Below, piece by piece: positions 1 to 11,940 of a DNA stretch of 64,000 bases. Position numbers and translations under genes: made by a program. The notes below the pieces were generated by a model. The model saw only the letters and a list, made by a program, of their open reading frames with translations, was not told the DNA's origin and did not search any database. Positions within the stretch are counted from its first letter, which is position 1. The number at the start of each line of letters is the position of its first letter. The stretch spans positions 310,001 to 374,000 of the forward strand of contig JAHDVF020000468.1 in NCBI GenBank assembly GCA_022606425.2, read 5' to 3'. Origin of the DNA: Lepidostoma basale (lineage: Eukaryota > Arthropoda > Insecta > Trichoptera > Lepidostomatidae).

Positions 1-812
1 TTTCAATTTGAATCACAATTATTTTAATACGAGACATTTCTATCATAGATATACCCATGTATAAGTAATTGTAAAGCGTATACTATATAATGTACATAAT
101 AATAAAATAGTATTTATTATACTGGATGCGCATGAATAATACGAACATAATTTTGGTCTGTGATACAAAATTGACTAAAAATATCCTCACTTAACGTTAA
201 ACATGGACCCGAGATAAATCTTCCGTAAAGCACGAATGCACACGCCTTCTTGACGACTAAATGCCGCTTAGTGAGAACGCGTTTTACTGCTGCGGTTGCA
301 CGGACTTAACAGAAAGCGTTAAACAAAACGCTACACCAGAATAGTTTACGAAACTAGAACCACGCAACAGAATGAATTATAGGTAATTGCACTCTACCGC
401 GACGGCTGGTGATTTTTAAATTTTGATATGCTCTCTGGACAGCGAGGGACGTGGGACAGTAATAATTAGGATTCAGGTGGGATATAGCCACCGGAACATG
501 GCACGAAAATTACATCGTATCGGTGGCCCTCGGGACTATCTTAAGCCCTTATTTATATGCAGACAGCGGACATTGGAAATCACTTTCTGGCTTCACAAAC
601 AGAGATGTTTTATTTTTAAGACCGTCCCAAAGCATATTTCATTCAAATGAAAATAAGAGTCCGTCGAATATTACGTTTCCTTTTCTAATTTCAATACTGC
701 GTATATTATTTTTATTTTGATTTTTTATAATAAAACACTAGGTTTATATTTTTTATTTTTATTTCATACTTAATATTCGATAAAACGTTTATTCCGTGTC
801 AAACATATTCTT
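1..812. other. AT-rich intergenic sequence, nothing recognised
   Basis: No open frame resembles a known protein. Positions 230-620 are somewhat richer in G+C than the surroundings, and a 75-codon frame on the + strand (423-650) has no recognisable motif, so I do not call it a gene. Confidence 0.5.
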
Positions 813-815
813 TCA

Positions 816-892
816 TATGACTAACTAACTAACTAACTAACTAACCATCACGCCGTCTCCCCGAAGAATGGACTGCCATACTTTTCTCTCAT
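816..892 (-). mobile_element. RTE-like LINE, 3' tail only
   Basis: A run of CTAA units is followed by the family's conserved end (CATCACGCCGTCTCCCCG). The same end recurs on the other strand near 9.17 and 16.47 kb. The (GTTA)n tail marks the element's 3' end, so this copy is on the minus strand and severely 5'-truncated. Confidence 0.75.
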
Positions 893-950
893 ATGAAAAA
901 AACGAAAAAAAATTAAAACCGAAAAAGCAATCGCGTTTTCATTACATAAT

Positions 951-1110
951 TTTCTACTTCTTTTTCACCACTTTATTTTGTGTTTTATTAAACTAATCGG
1001 TTTCGCTCCCGCCGAATCTATCAGTATGTTTAGTAACCCTGGCGAAACTCCGGCGGGAACAAAACTAGTTGGTATGATATAACAGAAGTGGTGAAAAAAC
1101 TAGTAGAAAA
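951..1110. mobile_element. Short foldback MITE (CACCACTT family)
   Basis: The two ends are inverted copies of about 24 bp built around TTTTTCACCACTT, and the middle carries a second GC-rich inverted pair (CCCGCCG / CGGCGGG). There is no coding capacity. The 3.37-3.47 kb palindrome shares the CACCACTT motif and may belong to the same family. Confidence 0.55.
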
Positions 1111-1390
1111 GTATTTTTAAATTATTTTAAATAAATATTTATTACGTAGGTAATCGTAATCAATAATTATTTCAATCGATGCGTACATGTTTAACAGAGG
1201 AATACCGAAAATCCTAACCTAGTGTTTATTCTATTTATCGATTATATCATACGATTATACATATTGTATTAAAGTTATTAGATGAGATGTGCACCAAATC
1301 ATCAAGAAGGGAAAGTAAATTTTGTAATAATAACATTTAAGTAAACGAGTTTCGACAGCAAAATTATGAACTCCTGACTGTTATTATAAA

Positions 1391-1890
1391 GAGTGTTTTT
1401 TTAGAGGAATACAATACATAATCATAATGAAAAAAAACACATTAAAATAATGTTAATGTCTATGATATTGGCTTTATTTAATAGACAATTTTATGCCATT
1501 ATTGTTTAAATATGATTTCGGGCATATGAGCGCCATGACTAGCTCAAATGAAGCCCAATCGTGAAGTCCAATTTTCGACAATTGTCGTCTTTGTGGATGC
1601 GTATTATCCACTAGAGTGTACGTGGTGCGAAAACGATCCACGGTCTTTCGAATAACTTGCTCGGGTGGACGATTATGTCGACCGTAAAATGGACGTAGTG
1701 CACGATAAGTTTGGCGAACCGAACCATGATTTTCAAAATAAATTTGCACAATTTCAAAGCGCTGTTCTGACGTCAGTCTATTCATGGTAAAATGACAAAA
1801 CATACTGACTACAAATCAACTGTCAAATGTCAAATTGACAGTCTGTAAAAACAATGCTGCCAGTTTAAAAATCAAACCTCTAAAAAATCC
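1391..1890 (-). mobile_element. Tc1/mariner-superfamily element, internally deleted
   Basis: The ends are inverted repeats built on TTTTTTTAGAGG, next to TA dinucleotides. Between them lie the start and the very end of a transposase gene on the minus strand joined by a deletion, so the 500 bp copy is non-autonomous. Confidence 0.7.
1474..1803 (-). pseudogene. Tc1-like transposase, N-terminus joined to C-terminal remnant
   Basis: The frame opens with the N-terminal helix-turn-helix region of an insect Tc1-like transposase; recognisable pieces are LTSEQRFEIV and RALRPFYGRHNRP. After about 65 residues the family similarity stops. In another frame near the end, the typical C-terminus PEIIFKQ followed by a stop can be read. 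The catalytic DDE core (normally over 200 residues) is missing. The copy therefore cannot encode an active enzyme, although the DNA-binding half is still open. Confidence 0.7.
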
Positions 1891-3367
1891 TATATAATGT
1901 GACACATAAATAATTTAATATGTTGATACAGAAAAAAACTGTGCTATTTCAAAATAAATGTAGGGAAGATATAGCAATAGGTATATGTTTTTAATTATTG
2001 TAAATAATAAATGATTGACTCACTACGGTGTCATTTATCTATTTTTTTAAATTTCGGTTTAAATTTTTTCCGCCGTTTATATACTCGTACATAGCCAAGT
2101 AACTAACATTAGTTTGGGATCCAGCCAGTTTAAAGTTTAGATCTGAATTTAGCATAGTGAAAGCATAGTACGTATTATGTATCGCGAAACTATTTCTGGT
2201 AATGACGAACGTTTAAAGTTACTCGTATGTACTTTGTATTAAATTGGATACATTTTACATTGAATTGGCTTTGCCTTAATCTAAAATACTCGATCGTAAA
2301 AATCGTTTATGAGGATCAGTACATCAAATTTAAGAATTTTATTTCACATCATGTTAGTTTTTTTATTTACTTCATTTAAAAAATTTAACACACACACTTA
2401 TTGTTTCTTGAACAATTATGAAAAAATCAATTTTAAATGTTAATATGAATGAAAACGTCTGTTTTCCAGAAGTTTATATAAAATTTATTTTGTGAGAGTG
2501 ACAAGTTTATGCTTTGCATGTTCCTTTCACACGATTTTCTCGACTCGTTCGACAATGACGATAGTAGTTTATTTTTTACAAAGAAATTTCGCAATATCTT
2601 ATCTGCAGTTTCCGGATTAAATAATTACTTACTACAGCAATAAAATTAACGCAAATTCAAAGGAAATCATGCAAATAGCGCAATATCCTCGCTGTTTACT
2701 CGTATTTAGCTTATTCCGGCTATTGTTTTATTTGGATAGCTAGCGAGTGAAAATTAAATTGTTTTATTTAAAATAGACAACTTTAAAATAAAAGTTTTAT
2801 AAGATGTATATGAGTTTTAACCTTTGTTACAATTCATTTTAAACTTATTGTAAAAATATATATCATAAACTCGAGTTCCTAACACTGTGGAATCCCACCC
2901 CATTAATAATCTATACATTCAACATCGGGAGAACGATATATGTAAATAATATTTTTTTTTTGTGATTTAGCGTTTGTGAGAGATTATTTTTTCTAGTAAA
3001 ATGTTTAAACTATATTTGGTTAGTTAATATTGATCTTTCAATGATAAAAGTGATATAATTTCTAAACATGTTGAGATAAATAAACTAAAAAAAGTATTTT
3101 TTTACAAAAAAAAATTAATATAAAAACACAACGTTCATTTTTCAATAGATTATGTATGAACTAATTGTACATTTTTTTTTAATCCAGTAAGAAATAAGAG
3201 CTATGGTAAGTGTCTTAGGTATTTTGACAAGATTAAATCAATATATTTCTTTAAATTTTTATAAAGTTTGGGTGAGTGAATATCGTTATTAAAAATAGGG
3301 TTTAATACAAGCAAACTAATGTGTACTTTCGTATGAAGCATTTAATTTGTGGTGTGATATTAATAAA
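1891..3367. other. AT-rich intergenic sequence
   Basis: Apart from a MITE relic near 2.4-2.53 kb I see no gene, RNA or clear repeat. Near 2.88 kb a short stretch (CTAACACTGTGGAAT) matches the terminal motif of the Penelope-like foldback family found at 21.3, 43.5 and 52.5 kb. Confidence 0.4.
2400..2530 (+). mobile_element. Foldback MITE family M, one-arm relic
   Basis: It contains the family arm: TTGTTTCTTGAACAA, then ATGAATGAAAACGTCTG, then TTTTCCAGAAG. Better copies of the arm are at 15.7-16.0, 25.1-25.4 and 42.8-43.0 kb. The opposite inverted arm is not visible here. Confidence 0.55.
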
Positions 3368-3466
3368 TAAAATAATAATGCACTTTTAGTAATTTGTATC
3401 ACCACTTTATTTAACCACTTATATAAAGTGGTGTAAATACTTATTACTAAAAGTTTATTATTATTT
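3368..3466. repeat. Imperfect palindrome of about 100 bp
   Basis: The left half (AATAATGCACTTTTAGTAAT ... CACCACTTTAT) is mirrored by the right half (ATAAAGTGGTG ... ATTACTAAAAGT). This is a foldback structure, probably a small MITE related to the 951-1110 element. Confidence 0.6.
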
Positions 3467-3534
3467 TATTTAAAATAATGTATGGTGGGCTAAAGAAATC
3501 TTCACAAACAAAAGCCAATCTACAAAAGTAAAAA

Positions 3535-3800
3535 TGCCAAGTGTACAATGGTATCATTATACCGCCCGAAAGAAGAATGAAAGTAAAATGTAAGTAGAAA
3601 TGATTACTTCTCAGACCAATATAATGAAATCTTTGTATGATAAATGTCAATCGGCAAATATTAGAAATCAATATACGGCGGACGAAGGCGTTATAAGCCA
3701 AATAATGAATTTTAAGATGATTTGGACACTGAGAACTGTTAATAGAATAATAGTTGCAACCCATGAAATATTAACAGAAGTAAAGATTTTCTACTCTTTA
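3535..3800 (+). mobile_element. RTE-like LINE, heavily decayed fragment
   Basis: Phrases such as AAATCTTTGTATGATAAATG and TTAAGATGATTTGGACA correspond to the reverse-transcriptase C-terminal region read more clearly at 7.8, 23.4 and 29.0 kb. Frames are broken. Confidence 0.5.
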
Positions 3801-4004
3801 AAAACATAGTTGCCTCAGGGATGCAATATCAATGTTATGATTCTTTAAAATTCTTAATCTTAATGGGTTTTTTATGCTTCTCTTATAAATTCATATAATG
3901 TACTCGTATAATAGTAACAAACGATCTTGAATTATAAGTCTGTAATATCTGGGATTTTTATTCACATAAATTTAAAAAAAAATTAAAAAATGAATAAGAA
4001 TACA

Positions 4005-4205
4005 GTCCCCTTGTGTTGCCTCCTCAACATTCATACTTCGTGTCATGCACGCACGTCAAATTCCACGTGCACTCACGTGGTCGACATTTAAAATTTGATA
4101 GATTAGATCGCGTCACGATTACCTCAGTTCTCCTCTATTGTTTGCTCCATTCATATTGTGAACGTCTACTATATTTACCGTTTTTTTTTTCATGTGTTCA
4201 AATAA
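4005..4205 (-). mobile_element. RTE-like LINE 3' fragment
   Basis: On the minus strand this matches the stretch that precedes the tail of the RTE-like family (GTCGACCAC, GACACGAAGTATGAATGTTG). It lacks the (GTTA)n tail. Confidence 0.6.
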
Positions 4206-5860
4206 TCTTATATCGCAAATTCTTGGAAATTTGAGGATTCCAGAACAGGCCTGAATTTTTTTTAAAACGTATCATTTACCTATTTACTGATTAACAAACC
4301 ATGACTCAATGTATGGATCTCTTAAATAAGGTGTCTTTCTATGTGGATAACAGGCATATAGGCTCGTTTTTGGAAATTTCATAATTGTTTCTATATTATT
4401 CAAAAATTGAGTTAAATACAACTGTTGTATGTACGAGTATACAATGAAAATTATATCAAACGTATATGTAAAAATATGTCTATGTTGTATATATTTAATT
4501 ATGCACACATTGTAGTAAATGTATATAGTATTTATATCCCCTAACAATTTTATTAACATATACGAGTACATTCTGACAAGTATACGAGTATGTCTCGAGC
4601 GAAACCGGTTAAAGCCGTTAAAACGTGCTTTACTACCAAGAAATTTTCATAAACTTTTATAAAATGATACCACAAAGACATTTATTTCTAAAAAAGACTC
4701 GTTTTTTTATCATTACGTTATATGACAAAAGGCGCAGAGAGAGTAGACTTAATAACAATTCAAATGAATATCCGAAAGGCATGTTTTTATTATTTTTCTG
4801 GTGATAATGTTATAATGTTTAAGGAACGTGTTAGAGGAAAAATGTATTATTATTTTTAATAACAATAACATGCCATTAGCATTAATTTTATATTTAAAAT
4901 TTGGAATTTTCTTATCACAAGATTAAATTATATGCGTGAATATAAAAACTTGGGGTTCATATTGCATGGAAACTAAGATTAAGTTAAAGAATTCCAATAG
5001 AATTTAAATGTAAACACGCTTATTTTTTTTTGCATTTTGGAACAATCTATTATTTTGGATGAAGAGCTAAAATTAAATTTGTATTATTGTCATTATTATG
5101 TCAAAATCTGTCATATCTTACAATCAGATGCAAAAAATGCCAAAAAAAAATTACAACGTAAAACGAAAATAATGTTTTATTTTATCAAACAAATAATATT
5201 GTTATTTGAAATTTCATAGTAGAAGTTCATTTTAGATAATGAAATTTAAAACATAATTTGTTTTCTTTTTATTTTTTCTATGTCTACATGCGTGCATGCT
5301 AAAAAAATATTATTGATACTATCTTTAAATTTTGTAATTTTTGTATGTATGACACTGAAATAATATTAAAATAATAGTCATAGGAGGTGTATGTATTTTA
5401 TTGATGTGATGAATTATACAATTGATAAATTGGAAAAAAAAAATATCTGTCAATTTTCTATATGAACGAAATAATACAATCCTTAATGATTTAAAAATAT
5501 ATAATGTATAAAGGTATAATAGAAATATGTATGGTACGTACAGTTAAAATATGTATAGTTAAGAGATAACTCCACACTATGAACAAATCACATTAGATAA
5601 AGTTTTGAACTTGCAATTTAATTTTGTTTTCGAGTCAATGTTTACGTCCTCGAGAGCACAATGTTTATTTTTACACTGTCAAATGGAGCTATGCCACAGT
5701 TTTGGGTCAACTAGATCGCAATTATGTTGACGACAAGAGCGCGAAATTTAAAATAAAACAAGCACATTTTTCCATAGAAACTTCATCTCGCGGGGAGCAC
5801 GCGGAGTGACCTACAGACATAGTGCCTAGATTGAAGTAAATAAACACCGATAGCTGCATT
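4206..5860. other. AT-rich sequence, nothing coding recognised
   Basis: Over 1.6 kb of AT-rich DNA without a supported gene. At 4601-4610 the string GAAACCGGTT matches the relic hammerhead family described for 46.2 and 49.6 kb, but no convincing core or stem II remains. Confidence 0.4.
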
Positions 5861-5879
5861 CATTCTATTTTTGAATCGA

Positions 5880-6215
5880 TAAACAGTTCATAACGTCCAA
5901 CGGGACGACCAGAAACGCGAAGAACGCCAGCTGAACCACGCTGCCACCCAGCTGGGGACGGTAACTCAGTTCTACACTGGATCTCTCTGGCGGCCAGTCA
6001 ACTTTGAGGACTTGTGCGACATAAACATCGAGGGATAATCTCGCAATGATAACGCGCATGCGGCCATCACGACCGCGATCGGCGTGCGTCAAACGCGAAT
6101 TACGAGCCGGCACTGAGTTATCTTTCAGATGTGAACTGAGAACTCGCCCGCGCTCTGCTCACAGCTGTTCCCTGCGAGGTGGCCATCTTGGATTGTATTT
6201 GCAGCTAATGCTGTG
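5880..6215. promoter_or_regulatory. GC/CpG-rich patch: possible promoter or first exon
   Basis: In a strongly AT-rich neighbourhood this stretch is rich in CpG and carries promoter-type words. These are GCGCATGCGG (NRF-1-like), several CAGCTG E-boxes and GCCATCTTGGA (YY1/Pho-like on the reverse strand). On the minus strand a frame from an ATG at about 6059 to a stop at 5865-5867 encodes 64 residues with a hydrophobic stretch (VVQLAFFAFLVVPLDVM). I do not recognise that protein. The patch could be the 5' end of a gene on either strand or the remnant of a transferred exon. Confidence 0.3.
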
Positions 6216-7500
6216 TGGACCAACATTTTTTCAACGCTTATTATTAATACAATGAAAAGTATACTTCATCTCAATATAAAACAACTACCTATTTATCATA
6301 ATCAACATTTAAGAGTGGAATCGCAAAATCAATTAAGATTTAAGTGTATTATGCCACCATATAGAAGAACAATAATTTTTTTAAATAAATAAAATCCATA
6401 AGTTCACTTATGTATTCATAATACAATTCAGTCTCAACTTTATGGATTAACTCATAAATGTATTCCAAATATATAAGAAAAAGCTATTGAAATCTTTTAA
6501 CTTAATACATTGGGCCCAGTAACTTTCAAGTAAAAATAATGGAATAATGTTTTTGATGGGTTTTTTTACGAGATTATTATAATTGTTGTCAGTGTGTGGC
6601 CGGTATCATTCAAGGTGTTCAGGTTACACATCATTTTTTTGTAAGAGAATCCTAATTTTTTTAATATTGAAATACTCGTTAGCGAATCATAAATTCACTT
6701 TTCATGAACTTATGAACCTACACATTATTTAATGTTCTTAATAATTAATACATAAATTGGAATATATTTAAGTAACCTTTGTTTTATTTCGTTCTACACA
6801 TTACCAGATTTTTATAATTTTGATTCAGTTTTTTTAATGAGTGTCATAAATTAAATTATATTTATGAATAAATAAGAATTTAATGTTTACAAAAAAATAT
6901 ATTTTAAAAGAAAAAAGATAGTGTATATTATATTTTTACCCACGCGGTATTCGACTACTCGATAATATTTACCGGGGGTGACGTGAGGCGTTCGGCTCTT
7001 TTCGGAACCGTTCGTATTTCTTGGCGGGGACGCCGTGTGACGTAATTTTTTGTTATCAAACAACATTATATCCAAATGCTGGGTTTTTGTTTACCTAACT
7101 GTCAAACAAATCTAGAGCGAGATATGAATACCAACATTTTATGTTATTTTATTTTGTTACAGGTACAGATGTGTTCGCTGTATTTTAAAAACGATATTTA
7201 AATACACTTTTTTCAGTATAAATGGACTAATTTAAGTAAACAGTTATAGATTGTGAAAAAAATTGTTAAACTTCGTGAGAATTCAAAATAAATAATTAAC
7301 GATATTTTTGGACTGAAATTATTTCAAGGATCCAATCAATAGATACAAAATCAGTTTAAATACGTAAAACCATTAATTGGTATAAGATGCCTTAAATACA
7401 TTTTAAATGAAAGGATACCAGAAACTTAATTATATAGCTAAATTTAAATTGTATTCAATTTGCAAAATTGAATAACACGTTTTGAGTATTTTAAAACATG
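6216..7500. other. AT-rich intergenic sequence
   Basis: No gene recognised. A short GC-richer stretch at 6940-7045 has no visible coding or repeat identity. Confidence 0.4.
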
Positions 7501-7504
7501 AATA

Positions 7505-7680
7505 GAAATATGATCACTAGGATAAATGCGTGGAAAAAATGTATGATAGAATACCAAACGAAGATGTTACAAAGAAATATATAACGAGTGAAAGCGTCCT
7601 TAATAAACTCAAAGGGTAACTTATAATACAATAAGTTGGTTTGGACATATGGAACGAGTCAATAAGAGAAGAATGGTCAT
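7505..7680 (+). mobile_element. RTE-like LINE, short decayed fragment
   Basis: It carries the same reverse-transcriptase C-terminal region as the copy that follows (ATGTATGATAGAATACC, GGTTTGGACATATGGAACGA), but is shorter and internally deleted. It lies head-to-tail with the next copy. Confidence 0.55.
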
Positions 7681-7689
7681 TACTGCATT

Positions 7690-8515
7690 ACTGCAGTGTA
7701 CAGAGTTCTAGTGCCAATCCTTATGTATGGAAGTGAAGCATGGAGCTGGCAAAAGAAAGATGAAAGCAGGATGAATGCCGTAGAAATGAGATCACTAAGA
7801 AGAATGTGCGGGAAAACGTTGTATGATAGAATACCGAACGATGAAATAAGAAGGAAATGTAAGGCAGATGACTGCATCATGGATAAAATTAAAAAAAGGA
7901 TTAGTGAGATGGTTTGGACATATGGAACGAATGGATGAGAATAGAATGGTTAAAAAGTTGTACAAATCAAATCAAATCAATTTATTTTCTAAAAAGATAT
8001 TACAAGCAACAATTTTAGTTTAAGGCATCTATTGAGAACAGGTAAAAGATAAAAATATATAATACCAGGAACGCATAAGAGATGGTTAGAGATTAGGAAT
8101 ACAAGATATTCTCCAAAAGCAAGAGTATTTGTCTTCTGAACGTACTTTCACGAATATGAAAGACGTCGATCTCCGAAGCGATCATGTGCGCAGTGTCCGA
8201 TTGGCCTTTCGAACATATGTGGGCACCATCGAAGGAAATCTCATAGACGATCCCAGATCTTTTTGAAATTACGTCAAAAGCTTACGCAAAGATGGTGGTA
8301 TGATAAACACCGTGATACAAGCAGCGTGAATGGAAAAAGAAGCCGAGGATGACCGAGGAAAACTTGGCATGACCAAATTAATCAATAACTAAAAGGCGGT
8401 CACATTCGAAGTCGGAATTATCGACGTGCGAGCATGGTACGATGTATGAATGTAGAGGAGACCCGAGAGGTATTCCAGGATAGAGCATTGTGGCGATCCA
8501 TCCTCACTCACAAAA
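7690..8515 (+). mobile_element. RTE-like LINE 3' part, split by another insertion
   Basis: 7690-7965 encodes a reverse-transcriptase C-terminal piece: LYG-like YGSEAWSWQKKDESRM, then RRMCGKTLYDRIPNDEIRRK. The same element resumes at about 8327 (RNRG-like basic region, then the cysteine-containing tail) after 361 bp of unrelated LINE sequence. Frames are broken, so the copy is dead. The order of pieces shows that the foreign sequence entered this older copy. Confidence 0.7.
7966..8326. mobile_element. Composite LINE insertion inside an RTE-like copy
   Basis: The first part (7966-8130) is a family repeated at 62908-63080: an AAATCAAATCAATTTATTT start, then GGCATCTATTGAG and AATACCAGGAACGCAT. 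The second part (8150-8326) reads on the + strand as a LINE stretch between endonuclease and reverse transcriptase (RLAFRTYVGTIEGN, NYVKSLRKDGG), with a stop where a Trp is usual. Confidence 0.6.
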
Positions 8516-8914
8516 TTAATTTTATGATTATTGTTTAATTAAGTAAAATATTATATATTTGGATGTAAGAAATATTATATTCTCTACACAGTTGCATGTG
8601 AGCATGTATAGGTATGTGAAATCTAGGATAATGCGGTTAGAGGTCGCGGGTCCTCGTTTTCCCGGGTTGTCCCAGATTTAAACTTCGTATCCTGAAAGCA
8701 TTTTACTCCTTCAAGACCAGGAAGAAAAAATCACTCGTGATCCTTACGACTGCCTGGATTTTTTGTGCTCACAAGTATTTTTAACGTGTTATCCATATTT
8801 TTTATTTTTCCAGTAATGGATTATATTTTTAAGCGTTTAAAAAAATATTTCGAACTGTTTAAATATCTACATATATTCCCAAAACGAGGTTAATTATAGG
8901 TATTAGACACTTAT
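8516..8914. other. Unassigned intergenic sequence
   Basis: AT-rich, with a GC-richer stretch at 8630-8760. No frame or repeat identity is apparent. Confidence 0.4.
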
Positions 8915-9185
8915 CTCGTGTGTTGTGAATAAAATAATTAAAGGATATTTAAGATGGTTTGAACACATGGAAAGAATGAACGGAGAAAGAATAGTTAACA
9001 AAGTATACGTTAACGATGTAAATGGAACTAGAAATAGAGGAAGACCGAGGAAAACGCGGCACGATCAAATAAATCAAATATTGAATATCGACCACGCGAG
9101 GAGTCGGAGAAATCGACGTGCGTGCGACGCTTTAATCTTCCTGCCTACCCTTCGGGGAGACGGCGTGATGGTTAGTTAGTTATCT
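8915..9185 (+). mobile_element. RTE-like LINE 3' end with tail
   Basis: A clean 84-codon frame carries the C-terminal reverse-transcriptase tail: LRWFEHMERMNGER, VYVNDVNGTRNRGRPRK and DQINQIL. It is followed by the 3' terminal CGGCGTGATGGTTAGTTAG. It is heavily 5'-truncated and serves as a reference copy for the family. Confidence 0.8.
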
Positions 9186-9329
9186 TATTGATTTATGATG
9201 TTTTTGAATAATTAACGAATTACCTTATTACTGCGTTAATCCTTAATTAAGTGCTATAAAACCGATTATATTTAATAAAATTGTTGTATCGCATATACTC
9301 GTAAAGGATGCCGTTATTGCAAACCACAA

Positions 9330-9530
9330 AAACGATGCTAAAGTGACACCCAGGTGGCAGAAGACCTATTGGAGAACCAAGGCTACGATGGGGGGATGAA
9401 GTTGGGAGAGATGCGGCGAAATTGTTGAGTGTCAAGTTGGAGGGTCGAAGCAGATTCCAAGAGGATTTGGAGAAGAGGAACGAGACTCGATATGGGCTGT
9501 ACGGCCAACGAAGAAGAAGAAGAAACAGAC
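9330..9530 (+). mobile_element. LINE 3' end with (GAA)n tail
   Basis: Basic C-terminal sequence (RPIGEPRLRWGDEVGRD) followed by GRSRFQEDLEKRNETR and a GAAGAAGAAGAAG tail. This is a different RTE-like family from the (GTTA)n one. Confidence 0.65.
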
Positions 9531-9539
9531 AATAGTTTT

Positions 9540-11920
9540 CAGTGGAGAGGTATAGGTAAACAGTTACACCAAGAAAAAATATGCTAACGTATTTTTTCTG
9601 AAAAATTATGCATTCTTATATTTTGTGGGTAGATAATACTAACCTGTGTCTATAGAACCATGAAATATGTCAAATGGGAAATGTTTTCCTTTGGCTGAAT
9701 TAAGGGATAAAGCCATTTTTCTTGCGTGGAGTAGCACCGATCAGCACATCGTGACACAATTTGTATTTCACCTGAAATGTTTAAAGACTTAATTAATACT
9801 ACAATTGAACAGAATCTTCCCTACTCGGTTTTTACAAGAAGTTACGTAACAAAATGCAATTTCTGTTTTTAACATAGGCAAGAGTTTACGAGATAAAAAT
9901 TGATGAAGCAAAGAATTGATGACATCATCGTAATTCTATAATATCTACATTTTATTTACGCTACTATATTTGCTATCTTGGATCTTGGCGTCTCAGGATT
10001 ACAAGCACGGGATCTATTGTTACCTCACATGTTGAAATTTCCGTTGTTGGATGTTGAGGTTGGATTTTGTTGGATAGTAGATGAAGAGGAGAGTGGAAGC
10101 GGCTGGGAAGGAGGATGGCAGTAACAGCAGATTTGGCGGTGATTCGAGTGCGGTGGTCGAGATATGTGATGGAGGCACGAGTAGCCGATTCAAATAGAGA
10201 TCATCGCGTTAAATCTGCTGCAGCAATGGAGTGGCACTGATAGGAAGTACAGACGATGGATGGATACGGTCTAACTGGTAAGAGGTAAGCTGTTGGTGAG
10301 AGTGGTTGTCATTTTGGCTGGCTGGCTAAAGGTCTAGCGGAGCGAAGTGCAGCTTTGATTGCAAATACACCGTCTTGCTTTTCTTCTATTTTAAAGTACC
10401 ATAAAACAACAATACACCCGCATTAATACAAGCACATGTATACGTAACATTGTTAAACGATCTTATTTTCCAAAAAATACTAAAACAACAGCCAGAACGG
10501 AATAATTCAACGTTTCTTTGTAAAATTCCAAATGACAGCCTCTTCACCGACGCCATTTTTTTTAATTTGTACGTTAATGTGATTTTGTTTTGTTTTTATA
10601 GATATCATAGATAAATTTATATTTTATGTTTTATGGCTACCAAGTTTACAAGAATAAATATTTATGATTTCTGTGACGTTACTTGAGAGTTCTATGATCA
10701 AATTTTTTATGTTTTCCAAACGCGTCAATAATTTTGTACATATATTTACGTTAAAGGAAAAAATATGTATGTACTTTTGACTTATAGTAAGAAAAATGGT
10801 TTTGGATGGCTGTATAACAAATAAGTCTCAATGATTTTTAAATGTGATTTGATTGTTGTTTTGTGAGCATTAAGTCAATATTAATAATGTAATTTATGAT
10901 ATCTATGAGACAGAACTTGGAATTTGAAGAGCGATGCAACAAAAATGAAAATAACGAATTAAAGGAAAATACAATAAAAGCCATTAAAAATGTCAGTATG
11001 TATTTATCATTTTAAATCTCTTGATAGCTGTAAGTAGACAATTATATTTTAACATTAATATATCATATAATGTATCAAATTGTTGACATCGTTTTGTTTT
11101 TATAAATAAAACTTTTTTTAATCAACAAATAAAAAATACGATCAGTGAATCCAGACGACAGGCTTATTTGTTTTTATATTGTTAATGTTGCTAAAAATTT
11201 CGGCAAACGTTTAACCGCGCTGACAAAACCATTTTATTCATATTTACTAGTCTTGCCAAACAAATTTATAATATGATAATTTTGAGTTTTCTACATTGTT
11301 TTAATATGCTCTTATAATTTATTAGTTTTTACTAAACTCCCAAGTGCAGTCTTTTGAAAATAATCAATACAAGATTTAAAATATATATATAAAATGCTGT
11401 AAATGTCATTCCTATTCGTCTATAGTATGTATTTTAAAACTAGGTTATTTATTTAAAGCAAACATGCAGAATTTAAAGAAATCAAAAAATACATTTCTAA
11501 TCGTATAGTTTTTAGCAAAGACACCATTTTAATTTATCGGGAAGGTGTCAAATATTATGTTTTCGAAGAAATCATCTTAACAGCTTTGTAATTGGTAAAT
11601 TCACAATTTAAACAAAGCGTTGCGCGTTGTGCTGAGATTTGATAAATAAAAATTGTATTGTGATTTTTCTTAGAATTCCTTATAACATAAATAGAACAAT
11701 GCTGATGTACCTAGTGTTGATTTTAATCGAATTATTATGATCGAATTATTTTAATATAATTCGGTAGTAGGACTTATTGGTTTGACGTAGAATATTCTAT
11801 ATCATTGGAACAAATATTCGCTTTTTTTAAACCGTATTCGAGTCCGATTGAGGTTATAGTTTACATAGTAAGCCCATTGATTATACTGTAGTACTGAATG
11901 TCGTGGGTATTGCGTCACAT
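9540..11920. other. Intergenic sequence, mostly unassigned
   Basis: No coding gene recognised. 9975-10060 is one member of a two-copy repeat (see 12984-13072). 10060-10350 is unusually G-rich for the region but has no open frame of note. The rest is AT-rich. Confidence 0.4.
9975..10060 (+). repeat. Interspersed repeat, copy 1
   Basis: It shares ATCTTGGATCTTGG near its start and CACATGTTGAAATTTC near its end with the stretch at 12984-13072, in the same orientation, with diverged sequence between. The element type is unknown. Confidence 0.5.
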
Positions 11921-11940
11921 TTGTGAATTCTGTCGAAATG

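Noticed and set aside
6046..6255. 69-codon + strand frame across the CpG-rich patch
   Set aside because: Arginine-rich composition follows from GC-rich DNA; no motif, and the minus-strand frame is as plausible.
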